Positions 51,340 through 62,316 are shown, numbered from the stretch's first letter. The stretch: 64,000 bases of DNA from Catonia carolina (GCA_035578175.1 JAQMRL010000021.1:1746323-1810322), one strand, 5' to 3'. Translations and numbers: made by a program. The notes: generated by a model from the sequence alone, not told the origin.

Positions 51340-51432
51340 TTTCTTTAAACATTTAAATAAGTCGGAAAATTATTTCCAATCTTAAAATGATTAAAGTGTT
51401 GAGTATGTATTTAAACCGGAAGTATTAAGATA
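50872..51432 (+). repeat. Segment copied to 53243-53803 (source or sister)
   Basis: From the ATTATAGCGCAAAACTTTAT block through the HEL terminus and on into non-HEL flank (ATTTAAATAAGTCGGAAAAT, GTATTTAAACCGGAAGTATT). A few substitutions and a one-base indel separate it from the other copy. Confidence 0.88.
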
Positions 51433-51670
51433 TTTATTGTTGTATTGAAGAATGTATTAGAGAGTAGCTACGTTACAATAAAATAACGAATGCCATACGG
51501 TAATCAATAACCGTAGCTTTGTTTACTACGTACACATTACACATGCATCCATTCACAACAAATTCAACTAAAACAAACACAGACTTTATGTTACACAGAA
51601 ACGGAAACAAATTTATGTTTTAACAGATTGATTACCAAGTGAAAACTTATGAACAAGATAAATAAATTTA
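51433..51670. other. No recognisable feature
   Basis: Short unique AT-rich stretch between oppositely oriented HEL copies. Confidence 0.3.
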
Positions 51671-51676
51671 AAAAAA

Positions 51677-52619
51677 TCTGGTGTGAAACACTCACACAAC
51701 TTTCTCTTGCCAATGCAAATAATTAACAATAAACCTAACATTAGTATTAAAACATTAGAATTGAACAAAAACTAACCTCAAAAACATAACCTTATTTTAA
51801 TCATGAGTGAATGACGCAAAATGACAATCGAACTCAGTTTGGCTTAAAAATACGGAAAATCACGCTTTCACGCTAAACTAGGCTCTGTAGAGAAAAATGC
51901 TTTAAACAAAAGTTGTAGATCTTTTAATTTTCTATAAATTTAATTATATACACTTTTGTCGTAAAATGCATACTAAGACCGAAATGTTAAAAAAATCGAT
52001 TTTTCTCACGTTTTCGTGAGAAAAACACAGAAAATCGCAAATTACCGCTAAACTAAGCGTTATACAAAAAAATGTTTGAAACAGAAGTTGTAGGTTTTTA
52101 AATTCTCTACAACTTTTATTATATAAGTTTTTGCGCTAAAATTTATATTAAAGCCGTAATCTTAAAAAAACAACGTTTTTACGTGAAAACAGCCTCACCG
52201 AGAATTTCAGCAAACATGGCGCCTACCCTATCTTGTAGAGAATAAAAAATTGAGTAAAATAGGCGATTTTTAAAAAAATCGTAGGACCAGTTTTTGAGAA
52301 AATCGCAAAAAACTGAAAAATTATACGAATAAACTACTACTTCCGGTTGACCGATTTTGATAAAAATGTTCGTGTCGCGTCCGGTAGTGGTATGTAACTT
52401 AAGTTTCAAGTTTCAAGTTCGTACGATGTTCCGTTCTTGAGATATTCTGTTCACACACAGACACACAGACACAGACACACACACAGACCAATCGCTAAAA
52501 ACATGTTTTTTGGGTTCAGGGGGTCTGAAAACGTATAGATCCGGTGAAAACTCGATTTCGAAAAATCGACATGAAAACAATACTTTCCTTCCTATATATT
52601 CATATAGGCAAGAGAAAGT
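51677..52619 (-). mobile_element. HEL element, full length, near-identical to 56992-57934
   Basis: TCTGGTGTGAAACACTCACAC to AGGCAAGAGAAAGT. The microsatellite is a CACAGACA-type variant. Identical to the 57-kb copy over long stretches (same chance 76-codon frame), while flanks are unrelated, so both moved recently from one source. Confidence 0.93.
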
Positions 52620-52736
52620 AAAAATCAATCGAATATTTTAATTTTAGAATTGAATAAGAAGTTGTATGTTATCGGGTAATTTACAACTTAACCCTTTCTT
52701 ACCCGGTGTGGCAAAGATGTCACATTGGATGTGAAG

Positions 52737-52828
52737 TGTAATAATTTTCTGTACCCTAACCAGGATCGAACCTGAGACCTCCGCTTTGCAGTGTAAGATG
52801 CTGACCACTTCGCCACGGACACGACCAT
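52737..52828 (-). repeat. SIN6 tRNA-headed element in TTAA element copy 1
   Basis: In reverse: head GTCCGTGGCGAAGTGGTCAG (A box TGGCGAAGTGG) and B box AGGTTCGATCCTGG. Body TACAGAAAATTATTACACTT. Present at the same place in copy 2, so it was inserted before the two copies separated. Confidence 0.75.
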
Positions 52829-53242
52829 TAGTTTCTTTCTAAAGTTAATTTTAGTTTTAAATATTCGTGTTCATTTACTAAAATAAAGTAGCGTTTCTTC
52901 GAGTAAATTGAATCTACATACAAGTATATTTTTTAGGCTGTAAATAGTGATTTTGTCCATTTTACCAATATTTTTGAATTGTAACATTTTTTAAGTCTTA
53001 AATAATGCTTTGATATTAAAATCATATTTAGTTTTTTTGCTACAAATCTAAGCAAGAGAATATTGTTTAGGAAGCCTGCACATGATTTCACTTATTTATA
53101 TTGTTGGGAACTTTGATACCATCAAGCCCAATGTGACGTATCTGTCACACTTTTTGTCACGCCATCAAAAAGGCTGAAGGTCTAAAAGTGATTTTATTTC
53201 ACTTAAATATCAGTAAAGTGTATGAATATCAGTAAAGTGTAT

Positions 53243-53803
53243 TATAGCGCAAAACTTTATATAATAAAAATGTAGGGAATTTAAAATCCTACAACTTTTA
53301 TTTCAAATATTTTTTTGTATAATGCTTAGTTTAGTAGTAATTACCGATTTTCTATATTTTTCTCACAAAAACGTGTGAAAAATCGATTTTTTTAAAGATT
53401 TTGGCCTTAGTATGCATTTTACGACAAAAGAGTATGTAATCAAATTTATAGGAATTTAAAAGATCTACAACTCTTATTTAAAGCATTTTTCTCTACAGAA
53501 CCTTGTTTAGCGTGAAAGAGTGATTTTCCGTATTTTTAAGCCAAACTGAGGTAGATTTTCATTTTGCGTCTTTTACTCATGATTAAAATAAGGTTATGTT
53601 TTTTGAGGTTAGTGTTTTGTTTATTTCTAATGTTTTTATGACGAATGTTACGTTTTATTGTTAATTATTTGCATTGGCAAGAGAAAGTCGTGTGAGTGTT
53701 TCACACCAGATTTCTTTAAACATTTAAATAAGTCGGAAAATTATTTCCAATTTTAAAATGATTAAAGTGTTGAGTATGTATTTAAACCGGAAGTATTAAG
53801 ATA
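53243..53803 (+). repeat. Copied HEL 3' half plus 3' flank, inside TTAA element
   Basis: HEL part ends at CACACCAGA (53710). 93 bp of non-HEL flank follow, identical in order to 51340-51432. No target duplication seen; A-rich repeats (ATATAAAAAAATATAAAA) follow. See findings. Confidence 0.88.
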
Positions 53804-53914
53804 TAAAAAAATATAAAAAAAAGATATTAAAAAGATATTGCAAATATGTACACATATTTATTTGTGCATAGTTAAAAAAATTGGGATTGAAAGGGTTAAC
53901 GAGGTTGGATTTTT

Positions 53915-54625
53915 AATTTCTCTTGTTTATATAAATATATAGGAAGGAAAGTATTGTTTCATGTCGATTTTTCGAAACCGAGTTTTCACCGGATATACAT
54001 GTTTCATATGGATATACATGTTACATGTTTTCAGAAACCTGAACAAAAAAAAACGTTTTTTTAGCGATTACTCTGTATGTGAATAAAATATTTCAATAAC
54101 AGAACATCGTACGAAGTTGAAACTAGTAAACTAGTAAGTTAAGTACTACCACTCGAAATTCCGACAAATATTTTCATGAAAATCGGTCAACCGGAAGTAG
54201 TAGTTTTTTCGTGTCATTTTAATTTTTTGCGATTATTTCAAAAACGGCTCTCGTACGATTTTTTGTATAATTGCGTCATTTACTACATTTTTTATGCTCT
54301 ACAAGATAGGGTAAGCGCCATGTCTGCTGAAATTTTTGGGGAGGCTGTGCTCTCGTAGAAATTGTTTTTTTTTTTAAGATTGCGGCCTTAATATGCATTT
54401 AAGCGCAAAAGTATTATAGCAAATTTAAAAATCTACAACTTTTATTTCAAACATTTCTTTGTACAACGCTTAATTTAGCGGTAATTAGTGATTTGCTTTT
54501 TTTCATGAATATCTGTATAAAAAATAGATTTTTTTTAAGATTTCGGCCTTAGTATGCATTTAACAACACAAGCGTACCATTATCAAATTTATACGAAATT
54601 AAAAGATCTACAATTTTATTTTACA
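53915..54625 (+). mobile_element. HEL element, diverged, 3' end missing
   Basis: AATTTCTCTTGTTTATATAA start; no microsatellite; same order of blocks (GGTCAACCGGAAGTAGTAG, GATAGGGTAAGCGCCATG, GCGGTAATTAGTGATTTGC). Resembles the 18.8-kb copy in several variants (GGGGAGGCTGTGCTCTCGTA), i.e. an older subfamily. Confidence 0.8.
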
Positions 54626-54639
54626 CATTTCGTAATCAC

Positions 54640-55370
54640 CTAATCACTTATTTTTTACAGTATTTTTAGTTGAGGTTTCTGCGACTCATAAAAAGAAAAC
54701 CCTTTGATACGTTAAAAAAATCAAATAGTTCACAACTTTCTAAAAGTATTATAGATTTAAGTTACCATTAAATATTTTTATCAGAAATTTCATTGTTCAA
54801 AACTTGTATAATGGGATTTTTAATATTTATTGAATTTATATTAAACAAATGAAGTCTTCAACACAAATTTTCACTAAACCTAATTGGGCATACAAAAATC
54901 AAATTTATGGTTAAAGAAAGCTCGTTTGCAGTATTTTCAGTTTCGGTTTCTGCGACACAAAAGAAACCACTTAATATGTAAAAAAAATTAAACAATTTAC
55001 AACAACCTACAAGTTGTAGAATAGCAGTATATGATTCATAATATCGTTGAACAAAAGTCAAGCTTAGAAATCAATTATTGTTGAAAAATTTTAAATAAAT
55101 AATTAAATAATCATCATAATAAATAATTTCCAATTATTATCCAAATATTTTAAATCAAAATTTAAACATATTAAACCAAACTTTAAGAAGAAAATATCAA
55201 AAACATAAATAATTATTCCAGAAGCCAAAGATTCAAATTTATTGGATTTGGAATCATAAAACAAAAGAAGATATAATTTTGAATAAATAATTTGAATAGA
55301 TTAACAAATAATAAAAAGAAAATTAGCAGAACATCAAGATACAATTGAATTATAAAACTTCTTCTTCTTT
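54640..55370. other. AT-rich stretch without recognisable gene
   Basis: Contains two loosely similar segments around GGTTTCTGCGAC (54674 and 54947), a possible diverged tandem repeat of about 270 bp. No coding motifs. Confidence 0.35.
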
Positions 55371-55374
55371 CTCT

Positions 55375-55850
55375 CTCCCCATGTGCCTTACAGCGTCGGG
55401 GTAAATCCCCTCCTAGGGAGTACAGGACCTTGTAGATGGTGGAGGGGCTTGCGTGCTCCCAAGACCCGGAGAGCTATGCCGGCGGTAGTGTAACTACCAG
55501 CAGGGCCTCCCAAGCCGGACAGGTCAAAGGGTAGGAGCCAGACGAAGAAGTACTCCAAAAACGACGTCGTTGGGCCAATCACCCACACGTTGAAAAAGCG
55601 GATTCAAAGTCACATAAATAGCCTCGGACAGGACAGGAATTTTCGGAATAAAAGACTGGACAAACCTAATTTACGATTTGGAAATTATAAAACAATGATT
55701 TTTAAGATAAGTAAATAAAATTATAAGAGAATAGAATAGATACTATAAAACAAATTGCAACAATGGTCAAGCCCCCCATTCGATCCCGGTCAATGAAACA
55801 AGGCACATGGAACGGCAGAGACTTCAAGAAAATACAAAGAATCGTAACTA
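55375..55850 (+). mobile_element. Possible 5' region of an RTE-like LINE
   Basis: A GC-richer block with GGACAGGACAGGAATTTTCG (about 55627) and, after an AT-rich gap, CAATGAAACAAGGCACATGGAACG (55790, outline). The latter encodes KQGTWN, like the GTWN start of the LINE apurinic endonuclease. The LINE downstream (56172) is a separate insertion. Tentative. Confidence 0.35.
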
Positions 55851-56002
55851 TTAATTAATTATTTAAATATTTTGAGCTCAATAGATAAAATATAAATTTA
55901 ATTTAACCGTTTCTAACCCAGTGTGGCATAGAAGTCACATTCGAGTGAAATAACAGACATAAAAATTTTAATTGTTAGTGACTACTTTAGATTCAAGAGC
56001 GC

Positions 56003-56102
56003 TGGATGTGAAGTGTAATAATTTTCTGTACCCTAGCCAGGAGTCAAACCTGAGACCTCCGCTTTGCAGAATAAGATACTGACCACTACGCCACAGAGGC
56101 AA
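56003..56102 (-). repeat. SIN6 tRNA-headed element in TTAA element copy 2
   Basis: Same element and position as 52737-52828, with B box degraded (GGAGTCAAACC) and A-box region TGGCGTAGTGGTCAG in reverse. Confidence 0.75.
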
Positions 56103-56171
56103 CCATTAGTTTCTTTTTAAAGTTAAGTTTAGTTTTAAATATTCGTGTTCATTTACTAAAATAAAGTAGCA

Positions 56172-56625
56172 CAGAGTAGACAATGAGTATAGGTTGTTGC
56201 CAAATTCGGTTCTATACAGGGAAAATGAGGAAATTTCCGAGATAATGAGGAAGAGAAGAGTTGGGTTCTTTGGACATCTTAGGAGACTGCCAGAATCCAG
56301 ATTTACCAGACAGGTACTGGATTTCTTTTTGAGAACCAAAGTCAAGTACGCTAGGTTTGAGGAAGTTCAACAGGATCTGCAGGACCTGGATATCTCAGAG
56401 ACACAGATTTTGAACAGAGAAGAAGGATATAAGATCAAAAATCCAAACACGAAATTTCCAGAAGTACCTAAAAGGCAGACAAACAGACATTGGACTGTGG
56501 AGGATAGGGCGAGAGTGTCGCAAAGGATGAAGAACTACTGGGCGGATAGGAGAAACAACTAGGGATCTTCTATAAATCGATTAATTTTGCTCCAATGAGG
56601 GCCTAAAAAAAAAAAAAAAAAAAAA
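56172..56625 (+). mobile_element. 5'-truncated LINE with poly(A), 9-bp TSD and empty site
   Basis: AAAGTAGCA at 56163-56171 and 56626-56634, poly(A) at 56605-56625. The paralogous TTAA element has the unoccupied sequence AAAGTAGCG at 52885-52893, which fixes the borders. Confidence 0.92.
56194..56562 (+). pseudogene. LINE ORF2 C-terminal fragment, open
   Basis: NEEISEIMRKRRVGFFGHLR, RLPESRFTRQVLDFFLRTKV, ARFEEVQQDLQDLDISETQI, PKRQTNRHWTVEDRARVSQR, MKNYWADRRNN, stop. Same subfamily as the 9.1-9.7 kb fragments (MRKRRLAFFGHL). The ORF stop is 43 bp before the poly(A) tail. Confidence 0.88.
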
Positions 56626-56991
56626 AAAGTAGCATTTCTTCGAGTATGTTGAATGTACATACAAGTATATTTTTTAGACTGTAAATAGTGATTTTATCCA
56701 TTTTACCAAAATTTTTGAATTGTAAAATTTTTTAAGTCTTAAAAAATGCTTTGATATTAAAATCATATTTTTAGTTATTCTGCTACAAATCTAAGTTAAG
56801 AGAATATTGTTTAGGAAGCCTGAACATGATTTTAGTTATTCATATTGTTGGGAACTTTGATATCAAGTCCCAATATGACGTACGTGTCACACTTTTTCTC
56901 AGGCTATCAAAAAGGCTGAGGGTCTAAAAGTGATTTAATTTCACTTAAATGTCAGTAAAATTTATGAAACAATGTACACGTATTTTAAAAA

Positions 56992-57934
56992 TCTGGTGTG
57001 AAACACTCACACAACTTTCTCTTGCCAATGCAAATAATTAACAATAAACCTAACATTAGTATTAAAACATTAGAAATGAACAAAAACTAACCTCAAAAAC
57101 ATAACCTTATTTTAATCATGAGTGAATGACGCAAAATGACAATCGAACTCAGTTTGGCTTAAAAATACGGAAAATCACGCTTTCACGCTAAACTAGGCTC
57201 TGTAGAGAAAAATGCTCTAAATAAAAGTTGTAGATCTTTTAATTTTCTATAAATTTAATTATATACACTTTTGTCGTAAAATGCATACTAAGACCGACAT
57301 GTTAAAAAAATCGATTTTTCTCACGTTTTCGTGAGAAAAAAACAGAAAATCGCAAATTACCGCTAAACTAAGCATTATACAAAAAAATGTTTGAAATAAA
57401 AGTTGTAGGTTTTTAAATTCTCTACAACTTTTATTATATAAGTTTTTGCGCTGAAATTTATATTAAAGCCGTAATCTTAAAAAAACAACGTTTTTACGTG
57501 AAAACAGCCTCACCGAGAATTTCAGCAAACATGGCGCCTACCCTATCTTGTAGAGAATAAAAAATTGAGTAAAATAGGCGATTTTTAAAAAAATCGTAAG
57601 ACCAGTTTTTGAGAAAATCGCAAAAAACTGAAAAATTATACGAATAAACTACTACTTCCGGTTGACCGATTTTGATGAAAATGTTCGTGTCGCGTCCGGT
57701 AGTGGTATGTAACTTAAGTTTCAAGTTTCAAGTTCGTACGATGTTCCGTTCTGGAGATATTCTGTTCACACACAGACACACAGACACAGACACACACACA
57801 GACCAATCGCTAAAAACATGTTTTTTGGGTTCAGGAGGTCTGAAAACGTATAGATCCGGTGAAAACTCGATTTCGAAAAATCGACATGAAAACAATACTT
57901 TCCTTCCTATATATTCATATAGGCAAGAGAAAGT
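56992..57934 (-). mobile_element. HEL element, full length, inside TTAA element copy 2
   Basis: TCTGGTGTGAAACACTCACAC to AGGCAAGAGAAAGT, sister of 51677-52619. Flanks are CGTATTTTAAAAA on one side and AAAAATAGTTAAAC on the other; no target duplication beyond the A/T run. Confidence 0.93.
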
Positions 57935-57970
57935 AAAAATAGTTAAACACTTTGGGATTGAACGGGTTAA

Positions 57971-58250
57971 CATTTTCTGTTATAAATATAATTTAGCAAA
58001 TTAGAATTGTAGAATAGAATGTCATCAATAAATTAAAATTCAAGATCAGTAACATTTTGTAAAATTCAATTTTGTCAGTAAATTTTTTAATTTTCAATCG
58101 TTTTCTTTAAATATCAATTTATTTATCATAAATTTCAATTTGTTTGCGTTTTTATTTATCTATATTTAAATTTCATTACAAAGTATCATACATTTAAGAG
58201 ATAATTAGAAATATTTTTATTAGAAATTTCACTGATTATTTAGTAGACAA
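57971..58250. other. No recognisable feature
   Basis: AT-rich. Confidence 0.3.
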
Positions 58251-58254
58251 AATT

Positions 58255-58385
58255 TATTTTGGCCGGGTTAGATTCCCGACCATAATCTGGAAATTTTTAC
58301 AAATCAAAAACAGTTCTCGATGCATTACACAACGTAATCACTAATAACCTAGGAATTTATGCGACTTTAAATAAAAATAAAAATT
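58255..58385 (+). repeat. SIN5 tRNA-headed SINE, 5'-truncated
   Basis: GGCCGGGTTAGATTCCCGAC (decayed B box), AATCTGGAAATTTTTACAAA, and the end ATGCGACTTTAAATAAA, as at 37769. Confidence 0.65.
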
Positions 58386-58450
58386 ATTAGTTCACCAAAT
58401 TTATAAATGTATGTAGACAAAATTCCGTAAAATTATTCTCGACTATTAAT

Positions 58451-58626
58451 GGATTTTTTTTTTGTTTAACGTCCGACTATTCTGCAATTACTGCTAATGC
58501 AGAAGGTGAAGGATAGAATGATTTTTTTTTGTGAAGAATGAAAATATGCCGTGCCTGAATGGGATTCGAACACAAGACCGCATGATGAGAGGCGAGCACG
58601 TTACCAACTACGCCAATGCGGCCGGT
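58451..58626 (-). repeat. SIN3 tRNA-headed SINE, full length
   Basis: Tail T-run, TTTAACGTCCGACTATTCTG, AATGCAGAAGGTGAAGGAT; head with reverse B box (GGGATTCGAACAC) and A-box side TACGCCAATGCGGCC. Gives the uninterrupted form of the 26-kb copy. Confidence 0.85.
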
Positions 58627-58686
58627 GATTAAGGGAAACGTAAACCGAGATCCTGTAGGGCCTTAAATGCATACAGAATACTTTAA

Positions 58687-59423
58687 GGGGAGATTGCACG
58701 ATGGTTTTAACTCAAAATTTAGATTTTTGGTTTGTTTTTCAAAAATTTAGGGCTAGATCTACCAAAGAAACATCAAATTAGGCCCTACGTCAAAAAATAT
58801 GTTTTTATAAAAAAAATTTTAGTTTCAGTTTTTATCAGGTTTACACAGAAAAATTATCATGTTACCAAGAAAGAATATTTTTTAATAATTTTATACTGCT
58901 CGTTTTAGTGCAAACAGAATTTTAGTTTTTAAAATACCTGCATCACGGTTTTTAATATTCTCAGCTGTTGGTTCAGCTTTCTAAACAACTGTTGATGGGA
59001 AATTTACTTGTATTTGATTTAAGCTTTTTTGTTTCTTACCTTTTCTCGTAAATTTAGATTTTTAACACTAAGGTACATTTTTCTCAAAAACCAATAAACC
59101 TACCAGGCTGAAATTTTTACCAGTTCATCATCTTGTATAGCCACATATACCGACATTTTTATGACTTACTCAGGTGCTTAAAAAATTAGTAATACGCAAA
59201 ACACGTGGAAAACAATTTGTAAAAATTTTAAGTTATTCGTAATTTTTAAAAAAATGGTATGGTCCAAAGATTAAATTGAAAAAATGTCACTAGCTCGAGA
59301 ATAAACCCGACACCTATAATGTGTAGCCTACAGTTTCATTTCCCTATCTTTTACCAATACTATGAAATATATACCTAAAAACAGCAAATTTAACATTGGC
59401 GGGATACAAAGTACAGTCTCCCC
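58687..59423. mobile_element. TTAA-flanked element with short TIRs
   Basis: TTAA at 58683-58686 and 59424-59427; ends GGGGAGATTGCAC and GTACAGTCTCCCC. 737 bp, no coding frame. TTAA duplication suggests a piggyBac-type source, but the TIRs differ from the copies at 52.7 and 55.9 kb. Confidence 0.65.
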
Positions 59424-59429
59424 TTAAAA

Positions 59430-60700
59430 AATAACATCCAAATAAAGAAACGTAATTTTTTTTTAAATTCATTACCGGAAGTAATACTAATGGAGGATTT
59501 ACTTTTTTAAGTTAACTGTCATTTAATATAAAAATTATCCTTCATCCTTTTCAGCAATGAACAACGTCCTGTCTAACAAAAGATGGAGCTACAAAGTGAA
59601 AAATTTGGAAAAAACTTTGATTATTTTATGCAATTAACATAAATTTATTTATTTAAAACTTCAATAATTTTTAAAATGTGATGATTACGGTTAAAGTGGG
59701 TAAATTGTGATTAGATTAGCATACTCATTATTTAAAACATTTTATAAAATATATAATGTATATCAAAGTTAAATTAATAAAAAAAATTATTAAAAATAAC
59801 TTTTTTTTATTTTTGCATATTTCAAACGTTTTTGGTCCATATTTTCTCTTTTTTTTGGTATATTTGCGGTCAAAAAATGCAAATCGATCCGAGAAATAGT
59901 TATTTATTTGTAAATTAATAATCAAATAGACGTAGATATTTATTTTAAAATATTATAAAGAATAATAAATGAAATCATATAACCTTAAAAATGTAGTAGA
60001 AATGTTCCGGATATGATATTGTACCAGATATTTTCAAATAAAAATAAAATCACTTAAAAACCATAAAAGAAACATGAAATTTAAATGGCACTTGTAACAA
60101 TAACAACAAAAACAACAACTTCATGAATAACCAAAACGAAATATAACACAACACACTTTTTATCAACCGAAAAAACGCATATATATGACACATAACCGAA
60201 AAATACACAACAATCTTTCAAATAAACAATAATACGCACTTTCTCTTTAAAACGAATCACAAAAATATTTAAATTTTAAATAAATAATTTTAAAATTTAG
60301 TTGTTAGTTGTATAAAGTCAAGTATAGTACTGTTCTGAAAGTAAAGAATTGTAAGAGAAAGAGGTGGACGTGTTACTTGCGGACTGGACCACCCATGTTG
60401 ACTGGACCAATCTGACTCTAGAAGACGAAAGACTCACTTGGAATTGGAAGGGCGAGGGGGGAGGGGGTAAGAATATAAGATTGGAGGGGTAGAGGTGTAT
60501 ATATTTATATCTATATATAATGTTATATCTATGGTAAAGAGAGAGGAGAGGGGATATAATACATATAACTGTCTTTATCTAATACAGTATAATGTTTTCA
60601 TCTTTGTTGAAGCGCTCGAGATGAAATTATTAACAGAAACAAGCCAATCACTGGTAACCCGAAGGTCGAAACCACGCGGTTCAATTAGAGACCCCAATGG
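59430..60700. other. AT-rich stretch without recognisable gene
   Basis: 60360-60480 is richer in G (GGGCGAGGGGGGAGGGGG). A 109-codon frame at 60495 is low-complexity and has no motif. Confidence 0.3.
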
Positions 60701-60757
60701 AGAGAGAGAAAGAAAAGAAAAAAAAGAAAATAAGATGAAAAAGAGGGAGGTACATAG

Positions 60758-60955
60758 TTATTTTATCCTTTGTCTTACATTTTCTTCTTCTTCTACTTCT
60801 TCATTCTCGATCAAATCTTCGTAAGAAAGTTCTTCATCATCATCAACATCTTCTGTTAATCTTCGTTTCTTCTTCTTCTTGGTCTTCTTTTTAACATTAT
60901 TCTTTAAGTTACATCTTATTTCTGTTCCGATCACAATCGATTTGCTAATTTTATT
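60758..60955 (-). CDS. Possible terminal coding exon: basic then acidic tail (unknown protein)
   Basis: A minus-strand frame of 65 codons bounded upstream by TAA and ending in TAA. It reads NKISKSIVIGTEIRCNL, then a lysine-rich patch (VKKKTKKKKKRRLTED, nuclear-localisation-like), then DDDEELSYEDLIENEEVEEE and RQRIK. The basic-acidic layout looks like a nuclear protein C-terminus. The DNA is TTC/CTT-rich, so simple-sequence chance is a real alternative. No Met start and no convincing splice acceptor; I do not recognise the protein. Confidence 0.3.
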   Translation of the reverse strand, partial: NKISKSIVIGTEIRCNLKNNVKKKTKKKKKRRLTEDVDDDEELSYEDLIENEEVEEEENVRQRIK

Positions 60956-61145
60956 TTATTTTCTTTATTCTTTTAACTCCAATATTAAGTACTAAGATCT
61001 TTTTGATCTAGCTAATTTTTCAAGTACATACTATTATTTTTTATGACATAATTATACTGGTATATATTTCACAGCACTTTATATTGTAATTGTTGTACGT
61101 TAAATTTTATTCATGTTTATTTTAAAGACTATAACCTGAAATTGT

Positions 61146-61245
61146 ACTCATAACGTGCAGATTGAGTGTTAAATTATTTGCACTCAATCTGTTAGTTTCA
61201 GAGTACAAAAAAAATTATGTTTTTTATCAATAAAAATGGTGAGCA
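61146..61245 (+). repeat. SIN1 5' fragment, diverged
   Basis: ATAACGTGCAGATTGAGTGT, AAATTATTTGCACTCAATCT keep the SIN1 5' hairpin layout; the rest is lost. Confidence 0.6.
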
Positions 61246-61328
61246 ATATATCTAAATGTAGATGTAACTAAAGCGAAAAAAATGAAAATAAAATAGTACT
61301 ATATTTTTTACTATTTTATTGCTTTTTT

Positions 61329-62316
61329 ACTTTCTCTTGCCTATATGAATATATAGGAAGGAAAGTATTGTTTTCATTTCGATTTTAAGAAATCGAGTTT
61401 TCACCGGATCTATACGTTTTCAGACCCCCTGAACCCAAAAAACATGTTTTTAGCGATTGGTCTGTGTGTCTGTGTGTGTGTGTGTATGTGTGTGTGTGTG
61501 TGTGTGAACAGAATATCTCAAGAACAGAACATCGTACGAACTTGAAACTTGAAACTTAAAACTTAAACTTGAAACTTAACGTAACTTGTCGAGTCCGGTA
61601 CCACTACCGGACTCGACACGAACATTTTCATCAAAATCGGTCAACCGGAAGTGGTAGTTTATTCGTGTAATTTTTCACTTTTTTGCGATTTTCTCAAAAA
61701 CTGGTCCTACGATTTTTTTTAAAATCGCCTGGTTTACTCAATTTTTATTCTCTACAAGATAGGGTAGGCGTCATGTTTGCTGAAATTCTGGGTGAGGCCG
61801 TTTTCACGTAAAAACGTTGTTTTTTTAAGATTACAGCTTTAATATGAATTTTAGCGCAAAACATTATATAATAAAAGTTGTAAAAAATTGAAAATTCTAC
61901 AACTTTTATTTCAAACAATTTTTTGTATAACGCTTAGTTTAGCGGTAATTTGCGATTTTCTGTTTTTTTTTCTCACGAAAATGTGTGAAAAATTGATTTT
62001 TTTAAGATTTCGGCCTTAGTATGCATTTTACGACAAAAGTGTATATAATTTAATTTATAGAAAATTAAAAGATCTACAACTTTTATTTAAAGCATTTTTC
62101 TCTACAGAGCCTAGTTTAGAGAGAAAGAGTGATTTTCCGTATTTCTAAGCCAAACTGAGGTTGATTTTCATTTTACATCATTCACTCATGATTAAAATAA
62201 GGTTATGTTTTTGAGGTTAGTTTTTTGTTTATTTCTAATATTTTATTATTAATGTTAGGTTTATTGTTAATTATTTTCATTGGCAAGAGAAAGTTGTGTG
62301 AGTGTTTTACACCAGA
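61329..62316 (+). mobile_element. HEL element, full length
   Basis: ACTTTCTCTTGCC to ACACCAGA. Close relative of 13402-14374. Contains extra AACTTAAAACTTAAACTTG repeats at about 61550 and a TCGAGTCCGGTACCACTACCGGACTCGA palindrome region (61585-61617, outline). Confidence 0.92.

Larger units (their letters stand above)
52692..53895 (+). mobile_element. piggyBac-like TTAA element copy 1, nested
   Basis: TTAA on both sides (52688-52691, 53896-53899); ends CCCTTTCTTACCC and GGGATTGAAAGGG are inverted repeats. Subterminal inverted blocks GTGTGGCAAAGATGTCACAT and ATGTGACGTATCTGTCACAC follow. Contains SIN6 near its left end and a copied HEL half (53243-53803). No coding capacity. CCC ends plus TTAA are the piggyBac signature. 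Confidence 0.8.
55907..57966 (+). mobile_element. piggyBac-like TTAA element copy 2, nested
   Basis: TTAA at 55903-55906 and 57967-57970; ends CCGTTTCTAACCC and GGGATTGAACGGG. Same subterminal blocks as copy 1 (GTGTGGCATAGAAGTCACAT; ATATGACGTACGTGTCACAC). Carries SIN6, a LINE and a HEL copy. The uninterrupted core is about 0.65 kb. Confidence 0.8.

Noticed and set aside
52179..52409. Identical 76-codon frame in two HEL copies (also 57494-57724)
   Set aside because: It is conserved only because the two copies are nearly identical; older HEL copies interrupt it.
60495..60824. 109-codon plus-strand frame
   Set aside because: Low-complexity Arg/Lys/Ser sequence; the opposite strand carries the more protein-like frame.
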